Shown here: positions 40,532 to 50,795 of the stretch, piece after piece
Layout: each line of letters starts with the position of its first letter
How positions within the stretch are numbered: the first letter of the stretch is position 1
Origin: Rhizobiales bacterium 2SD
Lineage (GTDB): Bacteria > Pseudomonadota > Alphaproteobacteria > Rhizobiales > Beijerinckiaceae
Direction of reading: 5' to 3'
DNA: 64,000 nucleotides
Assembly (NCBI GenBank): GCA_005502805.1
Contig: SCMY01000006.1
Location: 310,001-374,000 of the forward strand
Notes under the pieces: model-generated
The model's input: only the letters and a program-made list of their open reading frames with translations
Databases searched by the model: none
What the model was told of the DNA's origin: nothing
Position numbers and translations under genes: made by a program

Positions 40532-42721
40532 TCAGAATTTGAGGCTGGCGCCGGCGCCGATGGTCGCGCCGCGGGCATAGACCGCGCCGTAGACCGGTGC
40601 GCCGGTCAGAACGCTGACGCCATAAGGCTGGGCGAACGTGACATAGCGCTTGTCGAGCAGGTTCTCGCCGAAGATGTAGGCTTCGCCCTTCTCCCATTCG
40701 AGGCCGAGCCGACCGGACAGAAGATGCACGGCCTTCAGCTTGGCGAGGTTGCCGGCCTCCGAATAGCGCGGGCCGATATAGTTGTAGCCGACGCGGGCGA
40801 GCAGGTTCGCCGGGCCAAAGGCCGCGATGCCGAGCGTTCCGAGTGGGGCGCGATAGGTCACCGAGGCCTTGCCAGCCCATTCCGGCACCTGCGGCACCTG
40901 GTTACCCTTCTTCAACCCGGCCTGTGCAGCGGCCGCGGCGGGCGGCACGTCGGTGATTTCTGTCGAGGTATAGGTGATGCCGCCGGCGAGTTCCCAATTG
41001 TCGTTGATGCGCCAGCTGGCGTCGAGCTCGACGCCGTAGCTTTCGGTGTCGAGGTTGAGCGAGCTCTGGGCGAAGTTCTGCAGATCGTAGGCGAGGATCT
41101 GCTCCTTGCTGACATCGTTGTAGAACAGTGCCGCGGAGACTTTCAGGCGATCGTCGAGGAAGGATGCGCGGCTGCCGATCTCGTAGGCGACCGTGCTCGA
41201 TGAATCGTAGGGCGTGCGCGGCACGCCCGCCCACATCAGCGAATTGAAGGTTCCGAAGCCGCCGCTCTTATAGCCGCGCGAGACGCTGCCATAGCTGGTG
41301 AACTTGTCGCTCCATTCGTAGGAGAGCGAGGCGCGGCCGGTCCAGAAATTATAGTCCCTCTTGCCGGCTTCGGCGAAGACCGGGACCGTGCCCGGCGTGC
41401 CGTCGCTGTAGAACTGGCCATCATAGTCCTTCTGCTCGCGCGTGTAGCGGCCACCGAGCGAGAGCTTCAGCCGGTCGATCACCGGATAGGTCACTTCGCC
41501 AAAGACCGCCTGGCCGGTCGTGGTCTGGTGCAGATTGTCGAAGCCCGTGACCGGCGGTCCGTAGACGAAGACATTGCGCATCGAGAACAGCTTCGCCTCG
41601 TCGCGGTAGTACGAGACGCCGGCGACCCATTGCAGCTTTTCGCCGGCATTGGAGCTCAGGCGCAGTTCCTGGGTGAAGCGGGCCTGATCGATGTTCCGGT
41701 CGAAATAGTTGCCGGCGATGTTGGTGAAGGCGCCGGTCGGCAGGCCGGTGATGCGGCTGCCGAGGAAGAAGTCGGCGCCGTTATAGGTCAGGTCGGCACG
41801 GATCGCGTTGTAGGAGGTCTGCGAGGTGAAGGTGAAGTGTTCGAAGCTGTGCTCGAACTTCGACTGCAAGGCGTAGTTCTTCGTCACCTCGCGCCCGAGG
41901 TTCTGCGCCGCCAGGATAGGAAAGCCGTCGCCCTTCAGTGTGTAGTAGACTGGCACGCCATCCGAGGAATCGATGCTGCCGCTGAGCGTCCAGGTCGTCC
42001 GGTCGGTCGGCGTGAAGCGCAGCGTCAGGCGGCCCGTGGCGCTCTGCTCACGGCCGAGATCGGGGCCGGCAACATTGTTGACGTAGCCGTCGATGCCGCG
42101 CAGGCGGAAGGCGAGACGGGCGCCGAGCTTGTCCTTGATCAGCGGTCCGCCGACGGCGCCTTCCAGGATGCGGTGGTTCTGCGTGCCGTACTCGGTGCGC
42201 AGATAGCCCTTCCAGGTCTCGTCCGGCTGCACGGGCACGAGGTTGACGGCGCCACCGGTGGTGTTGCGGCCGAACAGCGTGCTCTGCGGCCCCTTCAGCA
42301 CCTCGACCCGCTCGAGGTCGAGATAATTGGCGTTGGAGGAGCCGATCGGCAGCGGCGCGCCGTCGATGAAGGTCAGCACCGAGGAATCGTCGGGGCCGAG
42401 CGGGAACAGGATCGGCCCGACACCGCGCATGATCAGGAAGGAGGTCGAGCGGTCGCCGAAGCCCGGCATGTAGATGCCCGCGACGTCCTTCAGCGCCGAC
42501 GGCGCGTCATAGGCCCGTTTCTCGTCGAGCTGCTGACGGGTTTGCGCATCGACCGTGAAGGGCACGTCCCAGAGCCGTTCGTTGCGTTTGCGGGCGGTCA
42601 CCGTGATCTCGTCGAGCTCGATCGTGCTCTGGGCCAAGGCGATGTCGGCAGCCGGAAGCGTGGCGGCAGCGGCGAGCGCCGTGGTCGCGAGCAGGCGGAA
42701 AGCACGGGTAGGGCGGCCCAT
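40532..42721 (-). CDS. TonB-dependent receptor (FyuA-like general type)
   Basis: A 729-residue outer-membrane receptor. The signal peptide ends at about residue 30 (PAADIALAQ), and a TonB-box-like region LDEITVTARKRNERL follows. The plug has LKGPQSTLFGRNTTGGAVNLV. The barrel includes GYKSGGFG and RYVTF, and ends in SLKF with the terminal aromatic. The type differs from the receptor at 36744 and matches receptors such as FyuA in the late barrel motif. It lies 20 bases after the MFS gene. A start at 42721 agrees with this spacing. Confidence 0.9.
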   Translation of the reverse strand: MGRPTRAFRLLATTALAAAATLPAADIALAQSTIELDEITVTARKRNERLWDVPFTVDAQTRQQLDEKRAYDAPSALKDVAGIYMPGFGDRSTSFLIMRGVGPILFPLGPDDSSVLTFIDGAPLPIGSSNANYLDLERVEVLKGPQSTLFGRNTTGGAVNLVPVQPDETWKGYLRTEYGTQNHRILEGAVGGPLIKDKLGARLAFRLRGIDGYVNNVAGPDLGREQSATGRLTLRFTPTDRTTWTLSGSIDSSDGVPVYYTLKGDGFPILAAQNLGREVTKNYALQSKFEHSFEHFTFTSQTSYNAIRADLTYNGADFFLGSRITGLPTGAFTNIAGNYFDRNIDQARFTQELRLSSNAGEKLQWVAGVSYYRDEAKLFSMRNVFVYGPPVTGFDNLHQTTTGQAVFGEVTYPVIDRLKLSLGGRYTREQKDYDGQFYSDGTPGTVPVFAEAGKRDYNFWTGRASLSYEWSDKFTSYGSVSRGYKSGGFGTFNSLMWAGVPRTPYDSSSTVAYEIGSRASFLDDRLKVSAALFYNDVSKEQILAYDLQNFAQSSLNLDTESYGVELDASWRINDNWELAGGITYTSTEITDVPPAAAAAQAGLKKGNQVPQVPEWAGKASVTYRAPLGTLGIAAFGPANLLARVGYNYIGPRYSEAGNLAKLKAVHLLSGRLGLEWEKGEAYIFGENLLDKRYVTFAQPYGVSVLTGAPVYGAVYARGATIGAGASLKF

Positions 42722-42741
42722 CTGGGTCTTGCTCCGGTTGA

Positions 42742-43986
42742 TCAAGGTGTCGTGTCGGTTTCGTCGGCGCTGCGCCCGGCGCCGAAGGCGAGGAGGCCGC
42801 CGGTTGTGCAGAGCAGGGCGGAGAGGCAAAGCAGGACGGACAGGCCGAAGCGGCCGATCACGATCCCGGCCAGGATCGCAAAGACGGTGGAGATGAAGGC
42901 GTCGAGGCTCGACAGGCTGGCGGCCTGCGTCGCGCCGCGTGGGCCGCCGCAGCTGTTCAGCACGAGCGCCCGGAAGATGACGAAGAAGGCATAGCCGAGC
43001 GCCATCACGAACAGCGACAGCACGATTGCGCCGGCGGGGCCGACCTTTGCCGCAGTGAAGGCGATCGCGCCGAAGCCGAGCGCCGAAGCCAGGCTGACGG
43101 CCGCCGCCATCCACCATGTCCCGATACGCTGCAGGGCAAGGCCCGTCGCCCAGGCGGAGACCAGGCCCACGCCATTGGCGCCGGCGGCCGAGACGAGAGC
43201 GATCTGGCCCAGCGTCAGGCCGGCATCGACCTGAAGCACCGGCAGCATGCCGCCGGCGAGGGCGAGCCCGCCATGCAGCGTCAGCGCCAGCCCGATCCGC
43301 CGGCACGACGAAGCGCCGACGAGGAAGCGCCAGAGGCCGCGCCGCGTGGTCTCGCTCGCATCGGGTACGAATGCGTGCGGCGCCGCTGCAGGCAGAGCCA
43401 GCGCCGGCAAGGCCAGCGCCGCCATGACTCCCATCAGCAGCCAGATCACGACATGCCAGTCGGCTCCGTCGCAGGCGAGGATGCCGAGCCCCATGGCGAG
43501 CCCGCCGAGTGCGAAGCCGCCACCTTGCAGCGCGGCGCTGCGCGCCCGCTCCGCCGCTGGCAGAACCGCCATCAGATAGCCGTCGAGGGCGATCATCGCT
43601 GTCGCGATCAGGACGATCAGCGCCGTCGCGGCGGCGGTAATCGAGACGGCGCCCGTGGCCGGGGAAAAGGCGAGCAGCGAGGCGATGCCGAGGACGGCGA
43701 GACCCAGGCACGCCAGCACGATGCGGCGATAGGTCGGCGCCCGGTGCTGGCCGAGCCGGTCCACCACTGGCGCCCAGATCGCCCTGAGCGCGAAGGGCAA
43801 ATAGGCGAGGAAGACGAGATTGGCGATCTCGGGCGGCTGGCCGGCCTGGCGCAGGCTCGCCGGCAGGATGTTGTAGATGAAGAACAGCGGCACGGCCGCG
43901 GCGGCATAGACTGCGCCGATGCCGAGCCGGAGGGCATGGTTGGCCTCGAACGACCCCGCGCGGAAGCCTTCGGTCACCGTCGTCAT
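42742..43986 (-). CDS. MFS transporter (YbtX/RhtX-like siderophore-linked)
   Basis: A 414-residue inner-membrane protein with twelve predicted helices. It begins 'GIGAVYAAAAVPLFFIYNIL' and has the RhtX/FptX-like feature of a proline-rich first loop (LPASLRQAGQPPE) and ALRAIWAPVVDRLG. These single-subunit transporters move ferric siderophores across the inner membrane. It overlaps the ABC gene by four bases (ATGA) and precedes the FyuA-like receptor, as ybtX accompanies ybtP/Q. The exact cargo is unknown. Confidence 0.82.
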   Translation of the reverse strand: MTTVTEGFRAGSFEANHALRLGIGAVYAAAAVPLFFIYNILPASLRQAGQPPEIANLVFLAYLPFALRAIWAPVVDRLGQHRAPTYRRIVLACLGLAVLGIASLLAFSPATGAVSITAAATALIVLIATAMIALDGYLMAVLPAAERARSAALQGGGFALGGLAMGLGILACDGADWHVVIWLLMGVMAALALPALALPAAAPHAFVPDASETTRRGLWRFLVGASSCRRIGLALTLHGGLALAGGMLPVLQVDAGLTLGQIALVSAAGANGVGLVSAWATGLALQRIGTWWMAAAVSLASALGFGAIAFTAAKVGPAGAIVLSLFVMALGYAFFVIFRALVLNSCGGPRGATQAASLSSLDAFISTVFAILAGIVIGRFGLSVLLCLSALLCTTGGLLAFGAGRSADETDTTP

Positions 43987-45716
43987 CAGCGCAGCCTCCA
44001 GCCGGCGGCCCGGTCCTGCGCCTGCCAGAGCCGGGCGTAGAGGCCAGCGAGCGCCAGCAACTCCTCATGTCGCCCGCGTTCGACGATCCGGCCGGCTTCC
44101 ATCACCAGAATCTGATCGGCGCCGGCGATGCTGCGCAGGCGATGCGCGACGACGACGACGCTGCGGCCGTCTTCCAGGGCGGCGACCGCCTGCTGGATGG
44201 CGCGCTCGTTGAGCGGGTCCATCGCCGAGGAGGCTTCGTCGAGCAGCAGGATCGGCGCGTCCTTCAGCAGGGCGCGGGCGACGGCGACGCGCTGGCGTTC
44301 GCCGCCGGAGAGCGTGCGCCCGCCCTCGCCGATGCGGGTGTCGAGCCCGGCGGGCAGGGCGGCGATCAGCTCCTCCAGCCGGGCGGCGCGGATCGCGGCG
44401 CCGAGCTTCGCTGCGCTCGCCTGCGGGTCGCCGAGCAGGAGATTGGCGCGCAGGGTGTCGCGGAAGAGATGGACGTCCTGATTGACGAAGCCGGTCAGCG
44501 CCTGGAGCCGGGCGGGATCGAGCGTCGAAAGGTCGGTGCCGCCCAGGAGGACGCGGCCGGAGGTCGGATCGACGAAGCGGAGCATCAGCGCGAGCAGACT
44601 CGACTTGCCGGCCCCGCTCGGCCCGACGATGGCGACCGTCTTTCCGGGCTCGACGGTGAGGCGGACATCGCTGACCGCGGCGGGCTTGTCCGCGCCGTAA
44701 CGCAGATGCGCGCCGTCCAGTTTCAATGTCAGCGGCCGGGCGGGCTCGGTGACATGGCCCCCGAGTACCGGCTCGGCGAGGAAGCGCGAGATGTTGGCCT
44801 CGGCCTGGACGCCGAGCATGACGACCAGCGCCTGCGGCAGCACCGCCATGGCCAGCGCCTGGCTTGCAGCCAGCGCGAGGAAGAACGACGGAATCAGCCA
44901 GAGCGACAGGCCGGCCTCGCCCCGCCAGGCGAAGGCGAGCAGCGCGAACGGCAAGGCGAGCGTCATCGCGAAGGCGGCGAGCCCTTGCAGCGAGACGACC
45001 TGCGGGGTCGAATCGAGCATCAGCCTGCGCATGCGCCGGGCCGCCCCGGCAAGACGGGCGAAGGCGCTGTCGCCGGCGCAGAACGAGCGGAACACCGCGA
45101 TGCCCTCGCCATATTCACCGATCAGCTGATTCAGCCCGGCGATCTCTGTATTGCGTGCCGACAGGAGCCGCTTCAGCACGCGCCCCGCGACCGGCATGGC
45201 GAGGAGGCCGAGCCCGAAGGCGAGGATGACGCAGAGCGCGGTGACGGCGTCGAAGACGAGGACGCAGGCGAGCAGGCAGGCACCGGCCGCGAGCCCACCG
45301 AACAGGCGGTTCAGGCTGAAGGTCGAGACCTCGTTGATCCAGCGGCCGTCCTCGCTGAACAGCGTAGCCAGGCGCGCGGCACTCCAACGCTGCAGCGCTC
45401 CGATTGGCACGGCGCGCATCCGGTCGAGCAGCCGGTTGCGGACGGTTTCCGTGACGACGTTGCCGGCATGGAAGCCATCGGCCCAGGCGCGGCGGATCAG
45501 TAGCATGCGTAGCGCAACCGCCGCCGGCACGGCGAGCGCATAGGGAAGGATCGCCATGACGTCGGCGCCGCCTTGCTGCAGGCGCAGCAGGCCGAGCGCC
45601 ACTGCAAGCGCCGGAAGAGCAGCCGCGAGCCCTTCGAGGAAAGTCAGCATCATGGCGCGTAGGAAGGCCGCGCGCGCCGGGCCGAGATGGGCAAAGAGCA
45701 AGGCGAGGAGCTTCAT
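43986..45716 (-). CDS. ABC transporter, permease-ATPase fusion (YbtQ/IrtB-like)
   Basis: A 576-residue half-transporter: six helices about 10-305, then the nucleotide-binding domain with Walker A GPSGAGKSS (about 363-371), signature LSGGERQRVAVARAL and Walker B ILLLDEASSAMD. The start at 45716 (MKLLALLFAHLGPAR) overlaps the upstream partner by four bases. The pair resembles YbtP/YbtQ and mycobacterial IrtA/IrtB, exporter-fold proteins that import iron-siderophores. It lacks the SIP domain found on IrtA; a SIP is encoded separately in the Fhu-type operon. Confidence 0.88.
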   Translation of the reverse strand: MKLLALLFAHLGPARAAFLRAMMLTFLEGLAAALPALAVALGLLRLQQGGADVMAILPYALAVPAAVALRMLLIRRAWADGFHAGNVVTETVRNRLLDRMRAVPIGALQRWSAARLATLFSEDGRWINEVSTFSLNRLFGGLAAGACLLACVLVFDAVTALCVILAFGLGLLAMPVAGRVLKRLLSARNTEIAGLNQLIGEYGEGIAVFRSFCAGDSAFARLAGAARRMRRLMLDSTPQVVSLQGLAAFAMTLALPFALLAFAWRGEAGLSLWLIPSFFLALAASQALAMAVLPQALVVMLGVQAEANISRFLAEPVLGGHVTEPARPLTLKLDGAHLRYGADKPAAVSDVRLTVEPGKTVAIVGPSGAGKSSLLALMLRFVDPTSGRVLLGGTDLSTLDPARLQALTGFVNQDVHLFRDTLRANLLLGDPQASAAKLGAAIRAARLEELIAALPAGLDTRIGEGGRTLSGGERQRVAVARALLKDAPILLLDEASSAMDPLNERAIQQAVAALEDGRSVVVVAHRLRSIAGADQILVMEAGRIVERGRHEELLALAGLYARLWQAQDRAAGWRLR

Positions 45717-47539
45717 GCCAGGCTCTCCTCGCGGGCATTGAGCGATGCGTCTGCCGAGCCGGAGGAGTGGCGATGCCGGCGCACCTCCTCCTGGGCGCGC
45801 CACATCGTGGCATAGAGACCGTCACGCTCCAGGAGCGCGGCATGCGAGCCCTGCTCGGCGACGCAGCCCTGATCGAGCACGGCGATCAGGTCGGCATGGG
45901 CGATGGTGTGCAGGCGATGGGCGATCACGATCAAAGTGCGCTGCCGGGCGAGCGCTGCGATCGCATCCTGGATCAGCGCCTCGTTCTCCGGATCGGCGAA
46001 GGCGGTTGCTTCGTCGAGAACGAGGATTGGCGCGTCCTTGAGGATGGCGCGGGCGATCGAGATGCGCTGGCGCTCGCCGCCGGAGAGGCCGAAGCCACGC
46101 TCGCCGAGCAGGGTGTCGTAGCCCTGTGGCAGAGCGCTGATGAAGTCGTGTGCCTGTGCGGCACGCGCCGCTGCGATGACCTCACCATCGGTGGCAGCAG
46201 GCTTCGCCAGGCGGATGTTCTCGGCTACCGTGCCGGCGAACAGGAAGACGTCCTGGAAGACATAGGCGATCTGGGCGTTGAGGAGATCCGGAGCGACCTC
46301 GCGGACGTCGACGCCACCGATCTGGACCGCGCCGGCCTCGACATCGTGGAAGCGCGCGACCAATCGGGCCAGGGTCGACTTGCCCGAGCCGCTCGGCCCC
46401 ACGAGCGCAAGGCAGCGCCCGGGTGCGACCTCGAGCTCGACACCATCGAGAACGCGGCGGCTGCCATAGCTGAAGGTCGCACCGGCGAAACGCACCGAGG
46501 CGTCGGCTGGTGTCCTTGGCTGATCTGGCGCTGGCAATTCGGGCGCGGCGAGCACGGCGTCGATCCTGTCGAGCAGTTCGACCTGCTTCATCAGGCGGTG
46601 GCTGATGCCCTGCAGCGAGGAGAAGACGTCGCCGAGCCCATAGGTCACGGCGAGGAAGGCGGCGAGGGCGCCGGTGCCGATCCAGCCGGCAGCCGCCATC
46701 AGCAATCCGGCCGGTGCCGCGAAGAGCAGGTGGCTGGTCAGGAGTACCTGCGCGACCGAGCCCGGCACCACTGCATGGCGGGCCCAGTTTTCCGAAAGCT
46801 CGGTCATCTCGGCAAAGGCGCGCCGCGCCCGCGCGGTCGACTGGCCGTCCTGGTTGAAGGCCCGCACCGTCGGCAAGCCGTCGGCCATCTCGGCGACGGT
46901 CTCGGCCATGCGCGCCTGGATCTGGAGATAGTCGCGCGTGACGTCTTCGCCCTGCCGCATCACTTGGCCGATCAGCACCATGCCGAGACCGAGCGGCAGT
47001 AGCGCTAGGATGGTCAGGCGCCAGTCGATCCATGCGAGCAGCAGGATGGCGACGACCGGTGCGACGATCGCGGCGCTGAGTTCCGGCACAAGATGGGCCA
47101 TGCCGTCCTCGACGCCCTCGACGTCATCGAGCAGCACCGTGCGGAGTTCACCCTTGGAGCGGTGGTCGAAGAAGCCGAGCGGCACGCGCGCCAGCTTGGC
47201 GGCGAGTTCGAGGCGCAGCTCTTCCTGCGTCGCGAAGGCAATGTGATGGGAAAGCCCGGTCGAGAGGGCGAAGAGGGCATGACGCCCAGCGACGCCAGCA
47301 AGGGCAGCGACACCAAGGGATGCGAGCCAGCCTCCGCTTGCGCTGCCGTCGAGCAGGGCTGCAAGCGCCAGCGCCGTCGCGAGATAGGGCGCCAGGGACA
47401 GCAGCGCCGCGGCCGTGCCACAGAGAACCGAGAGCAGGAGCAGCCCGCGACGGCGGCGCATCAAGGCCAGCAGCCTGCCGGCGACCGCACCGAGCGAGAC
47501 AGGCGCCTCGGCCTTTTCTTCTGTATGTGCTGGCGTCAC
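45713..47539 (-). CDS. ABC transporter, permease-ATPase fusion (YbtP/IrtA-like)
   Basis: A 608-residue half-transporter. Membrane domain about 20-330, with the coupling feature LGFFDHRSKGELRTVLLDDVE; Walker A GPSGSGKST is at about 390-398, signature LSGGERQRISIARAI and Walker B ILVLDEATAFAD. It overlaps the next gene by four bases, so a heterodimer of the two is expected. Exporter-type architecture normally means export, but this gene order with a receptor, an MFS and an AraC regulator is that of Ybt-type iron import. Confidence 0.88.
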   Translation of the reverse strand: MTPAHTEEKAEAPVSLGAVAGRLLALMRRRRGLLLLSVLCGTAAALLSLAPYLATALALAALLDGSASGGWLASLGVAALAGVAGRHALFALSTGLSHHIAFATQEELRLELAAKLARVPLGFFDHRSKGELRTVLLDDVEGVEDGMAHLVPELSAAIVAPVVAILLLAWIDWRLTILALLPLGLGMVLIGQVMRQGEDVTRDYLQIQARMAETVAEMADGLPTVRAFNQDGQSTARARRAFAEMTELSENWARHAVVPGSVAQVLLTSHLLFAAPAGLLMAAAGWIGTGALAAFLAVTYGLGDVFSSLQGISHRLMKQVELLDRIDAVLAAPELPAPDQPRTPADASVRFAGATFSYGSRRVLDGVELEVAPGRCLALVGPSGSGKSTLARLVARFHDVEAGAVQIGGVDVREVAPDLLNAQIAYVFQDVFLFAGTVAENIRLAKPAATDGEVIAAARAAQAHDFISALPQGYDTLLGERGFGLSGGERQRISIARAILKDAPILVLDEATAFADPENEALIQDAIAALARQRTLIVIAHRLHTIAHADLIAVLDQGCVAEQGSHAALLERDGLYATMWRAQEEVRRHRHSSGSADASLNAREESLA

Positions 47540-47658
47540 TGAAAAGCTTCGAACCGCTGGACCTGCGGCCGTTCTATGGCGCTGCCCTGGTGTGCTCCAT
47601 GCGCTCGGCCTTTGTGGTCCGGTGTTTTTCCTTTGCGGGCGCGAATGCCCTGGAAAGC

Positions 47659-48663
47659 CTAAAAATCCCGGGATGGCGGCCGGCCGAAGCGCCGGCGGTA
47701 GGCGGTGGCGAAGTTGGCCGGGCTGGCGAAACCGACGCGATAGGCGATCGTCGCGACCGGGAGCTGTCGCTGCCGTACCAGCATGCGCGCGATTTCGAGG
47801 CGCCGGTCGCGCAGATAGTCAATGATCGTGGTGCCGAAGGCGGCCTTGAAACTGCGGCGCAGATCGGTCTCGTTCAGCCCGATCGTCCGGGCGAGCTCAG
47901 GCACGCTCGGCGGATCGGCGAGGCGTGCATCGAGCAGCAGCCGGGCCTGTTCCGCACGATCGCGATGGGTGCGCGACAGAGCAGGGATGGCGCTGTCATT
48001 TGCGTCGTGGAGCAGTGCGGCCAACTCGACCAATGCCGACAGGATGCGGCTCTCGGCGTAGATCTGGCCCAACGCGCCGGAATAGGGGTTGTCGGCGAGC
48101 TGGCCCAGCAGGACCCGCAGCGCAACGCTGTGCTCGAGCTCATGGAAGGCAAAGCCGCCGTCGAGCACGCTGGCAAGGCCGGCGCCGCCGGCCGATCCGT
48201 TCTCCGCGAGCCCGCGCAGGAAGTCGGCGCCGATATGGAAGCCGTTCATCCGGCAGATCTGGCCACGTCGCTGGCCCGAGGTGATCTCGACCTCGCGTCC
48301 GACGCCGAGCAGGGTCGGCACGCCGACGCGCTGGCTCGCGATCGAGCGTCCGCCGACGAAGCCGGTGTGCTCGCCGGCTGAGAGCATGCCGACGAACAGA
48401 CTCGGCCGATAGCAGCCGACGACACGCTCTTCGTTGAGGTATTCAAGATCGCAGCCGGTCACATGGACGTCGGGCCGGACCTGCTCCATCCAGTAGCTGC
48501 CGCGCGCGAACGGCAATGTCGGCCGCACCTGCCGCGACGTGCCACTCAGGTCGAGATAGCGCGTGCTGTCCATATAGGCCGCGACATCGTCATAGGTGAT
48601 CTGGCCGCTGGCGTGGAGAGCTCCATCGCTTGCAGCCGATTGCCCGGTGGTGGTGAACGTCAT
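47659..48663 (-). CDS. AraC-family regulator (YbtA/PchR-like)
   Basis: A 334-residue regulator of the siderophore-sensing PchR/YbtA type. The C-terminal AraC domain contains SVPELARTIGLNETDLRRSF and VATIAYRVGFASPANFATAY. The long N-terminal half would bind the ferric siderophore. It is transcribed toward the ABC pair with a 119-base gap that should contain the operon promoter. Its position mirrors ybtA before ybtPQXS. Confidence 0.88.
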   Translation of the reverse strand: MTFTTTGQSAASDGALHASGQITYDDVAAYMDSTRYLDLSGTSRQVRPTLPFARGSYWMEQVRPDVHVTGCDLEYLNEERVVGCYRPSLFVGMLSAGEHTGFVGGRSIASQRVGVPTLLGVGREVEITSGQRRGQICRMNGFHIGADFLRGLAENGSAGGAGLASVLDGGFAFHELEHSVALRVLLGQLADNPYSGALGQIYAESRILSALVELAALLHDANDSAIPALSRTHRDRAEQARLLLDARLADPPSVPELARTIGLNETDLRRSFKAAFGTTIIDYLRDRRLEIARMLVRQRQLPVATIAYRVGFASPANFATAYRRRFGRPPSRDF

Positions 48664-48849
48664 TGCGAGCCCGAGGGAAGATGTGGCTCGAAAGGGTAAG
48701 ATATTGCCAGGGATTCATGCAATACGGCGCAAGAAAACAAGAAATGGAATAATATTGAACAGGCGAAGGGGGGGGCTTTTCTCTTTTGGAGGCTGAAGAA
48801 CCAGAACGTCGCTGACGCTCGTCGACGCAGAGCTGTATGGGATGGCGGA

Positions 48850-48942
48850 GAGGCGTTCGGACTCGCCCCAAGCTTCATCTCCAATCCCGCCAAGCTCTGG
48901 AAATCAGGTGGCTTTGAGCAAAAACACCTCGTGGCTCAAGCC
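48850..48942 (+). pseudogene. Possible C-terminal remnant of a serine recombinase
   Basis: In the 272-base gap before the beta-propeller gene, the plus strand reads EAFGLAPSFISNPAKLWKSG and continues GFEQKHLV before losing resemblance. The FISNPAKLWKSGxFExKxxV pattern matches from memory the C-terminal 'FLxNPxKLWxxGxxExRRxV' stretch of large recombinase-family proteins. No start, catalytic domain or intact frame remains. The gap is also AT-richer and has a G8 run (48767-48774). This is a tentative call. Confidence 0.3.
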
Positions 48943-49870
48943 CATGTGTTTCCGATCCAGATCGAGACATCGGGCTCGCGGCCTACGGGGAACCTGCCGG
49001 TTTCCCGGAACTCCGTAAGATCAACGCGAACGATCTGACCATCCTCCAAGGATATGCAGGCCTCCGCGCCACTCGGATGCAGCGAGGCTGCGGTCGGCTT
49101 GCCACCCAGGTCAAGGCGATGGAGCAGGGCAAGCGTAGAGCGATCCAGAAGCAGCGCGTCTTCTGTCTCGTAACAGGCGATCAGCAGCCGGTCTGTTCCA
49201 ACGCAGTAAATGCGGGAGGCGTCACCCGGCAGCCTCGCCCGGCCGCGAACTGTCAAGTCGGCTGCGCAGAGCTCGACCAGCGATCCATCGCCACGCATGA
49301 GAACGAAGAGGCTCTCCTCGTCGGCGGACAGGCACAGCCCTTCCGGTCGCGGCCCGGGCTCGGCCACGAGCGGAGCAGCTTCGGCCTTCAGATCGATGCG
49401 CGTGACGGTGTTGGAGCGCAAATTCGTACAGAATGCGGTGGCGCCATCACGTGTGACCGTGAGCAGATGGCCCTGGCGCCCCCCGCTTGACCAGCACCGC
49501 CAACTGTTGTGCCGGCCTTTCGGGCGCTCGATCGCGATAAGAACGTCGTCAGCTTCGGCGAGGACGAAAAGCCTGCCCGCGGCATCGCATTGCAGCCCGT
49601 GCAGGCGGCGGAACGGTGCAAAGTCGTGTTCTCCCAAAAGTCGGCGCGCCATGAGGTCGACCATCACGACGATGCTGCCACCTGGTGCCGGATCACGTGA
49701 ATGCGCTGCGCCATACTGGGCGACATAGGCGGTACGGCCATCCGGACTCAACGCCATCTCATGTGGATAGCGATGCATCGGCAGCGTTTCGATGAGACGG
49801 CCATTCGGCAACGCGTAGAAGGCCAGGCGATGCTCCGCCTTCTCGACCACCGCGAGTTCGCAACGCTCTG

Positions 49871-49874
<4 letters not shown>
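48936..49874 (-). CDS. YncE-like beta-propeller protein
   Basis: A 312-residue protein made of about seven short beta-propeller repeats: 'LPMHRYPHEMALSPDGRTAY', RPEGLCLSADEESLFVL and GKPTAASLHPSGAEACI. The chosen start is GTG at 49874, overlapping the lactonase stop by four bases (GTGA); an ATG at 49925 would overlap that gene by 55 bases. No signal peptide is apparent with either start. It is the last gene of the operon. The role is unknown; similar propellers act as lactonases or binding scaffolds. Confidence 0.75.
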
Positions 49875-50773
<899 letters not shown>

Positions 50774-50795
50774 GATGTCTCCAGAGGTGCTGAGC

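Noticed and set aside
40119..40880. 253-residue version of the small iron-locus protein
   Set aside because: The extra N-terminal half overlaps the second receptor gene in another frame; the start at 40520 fits the 11-base gap.
40532..44068. 1178-residue protein fusing another frame of the MFS gene to the receptor
   Set aside because: The first part is an alternate frame of the MFS gene at 42742-43986; the receptor has its own start and signal peptide at 42721.
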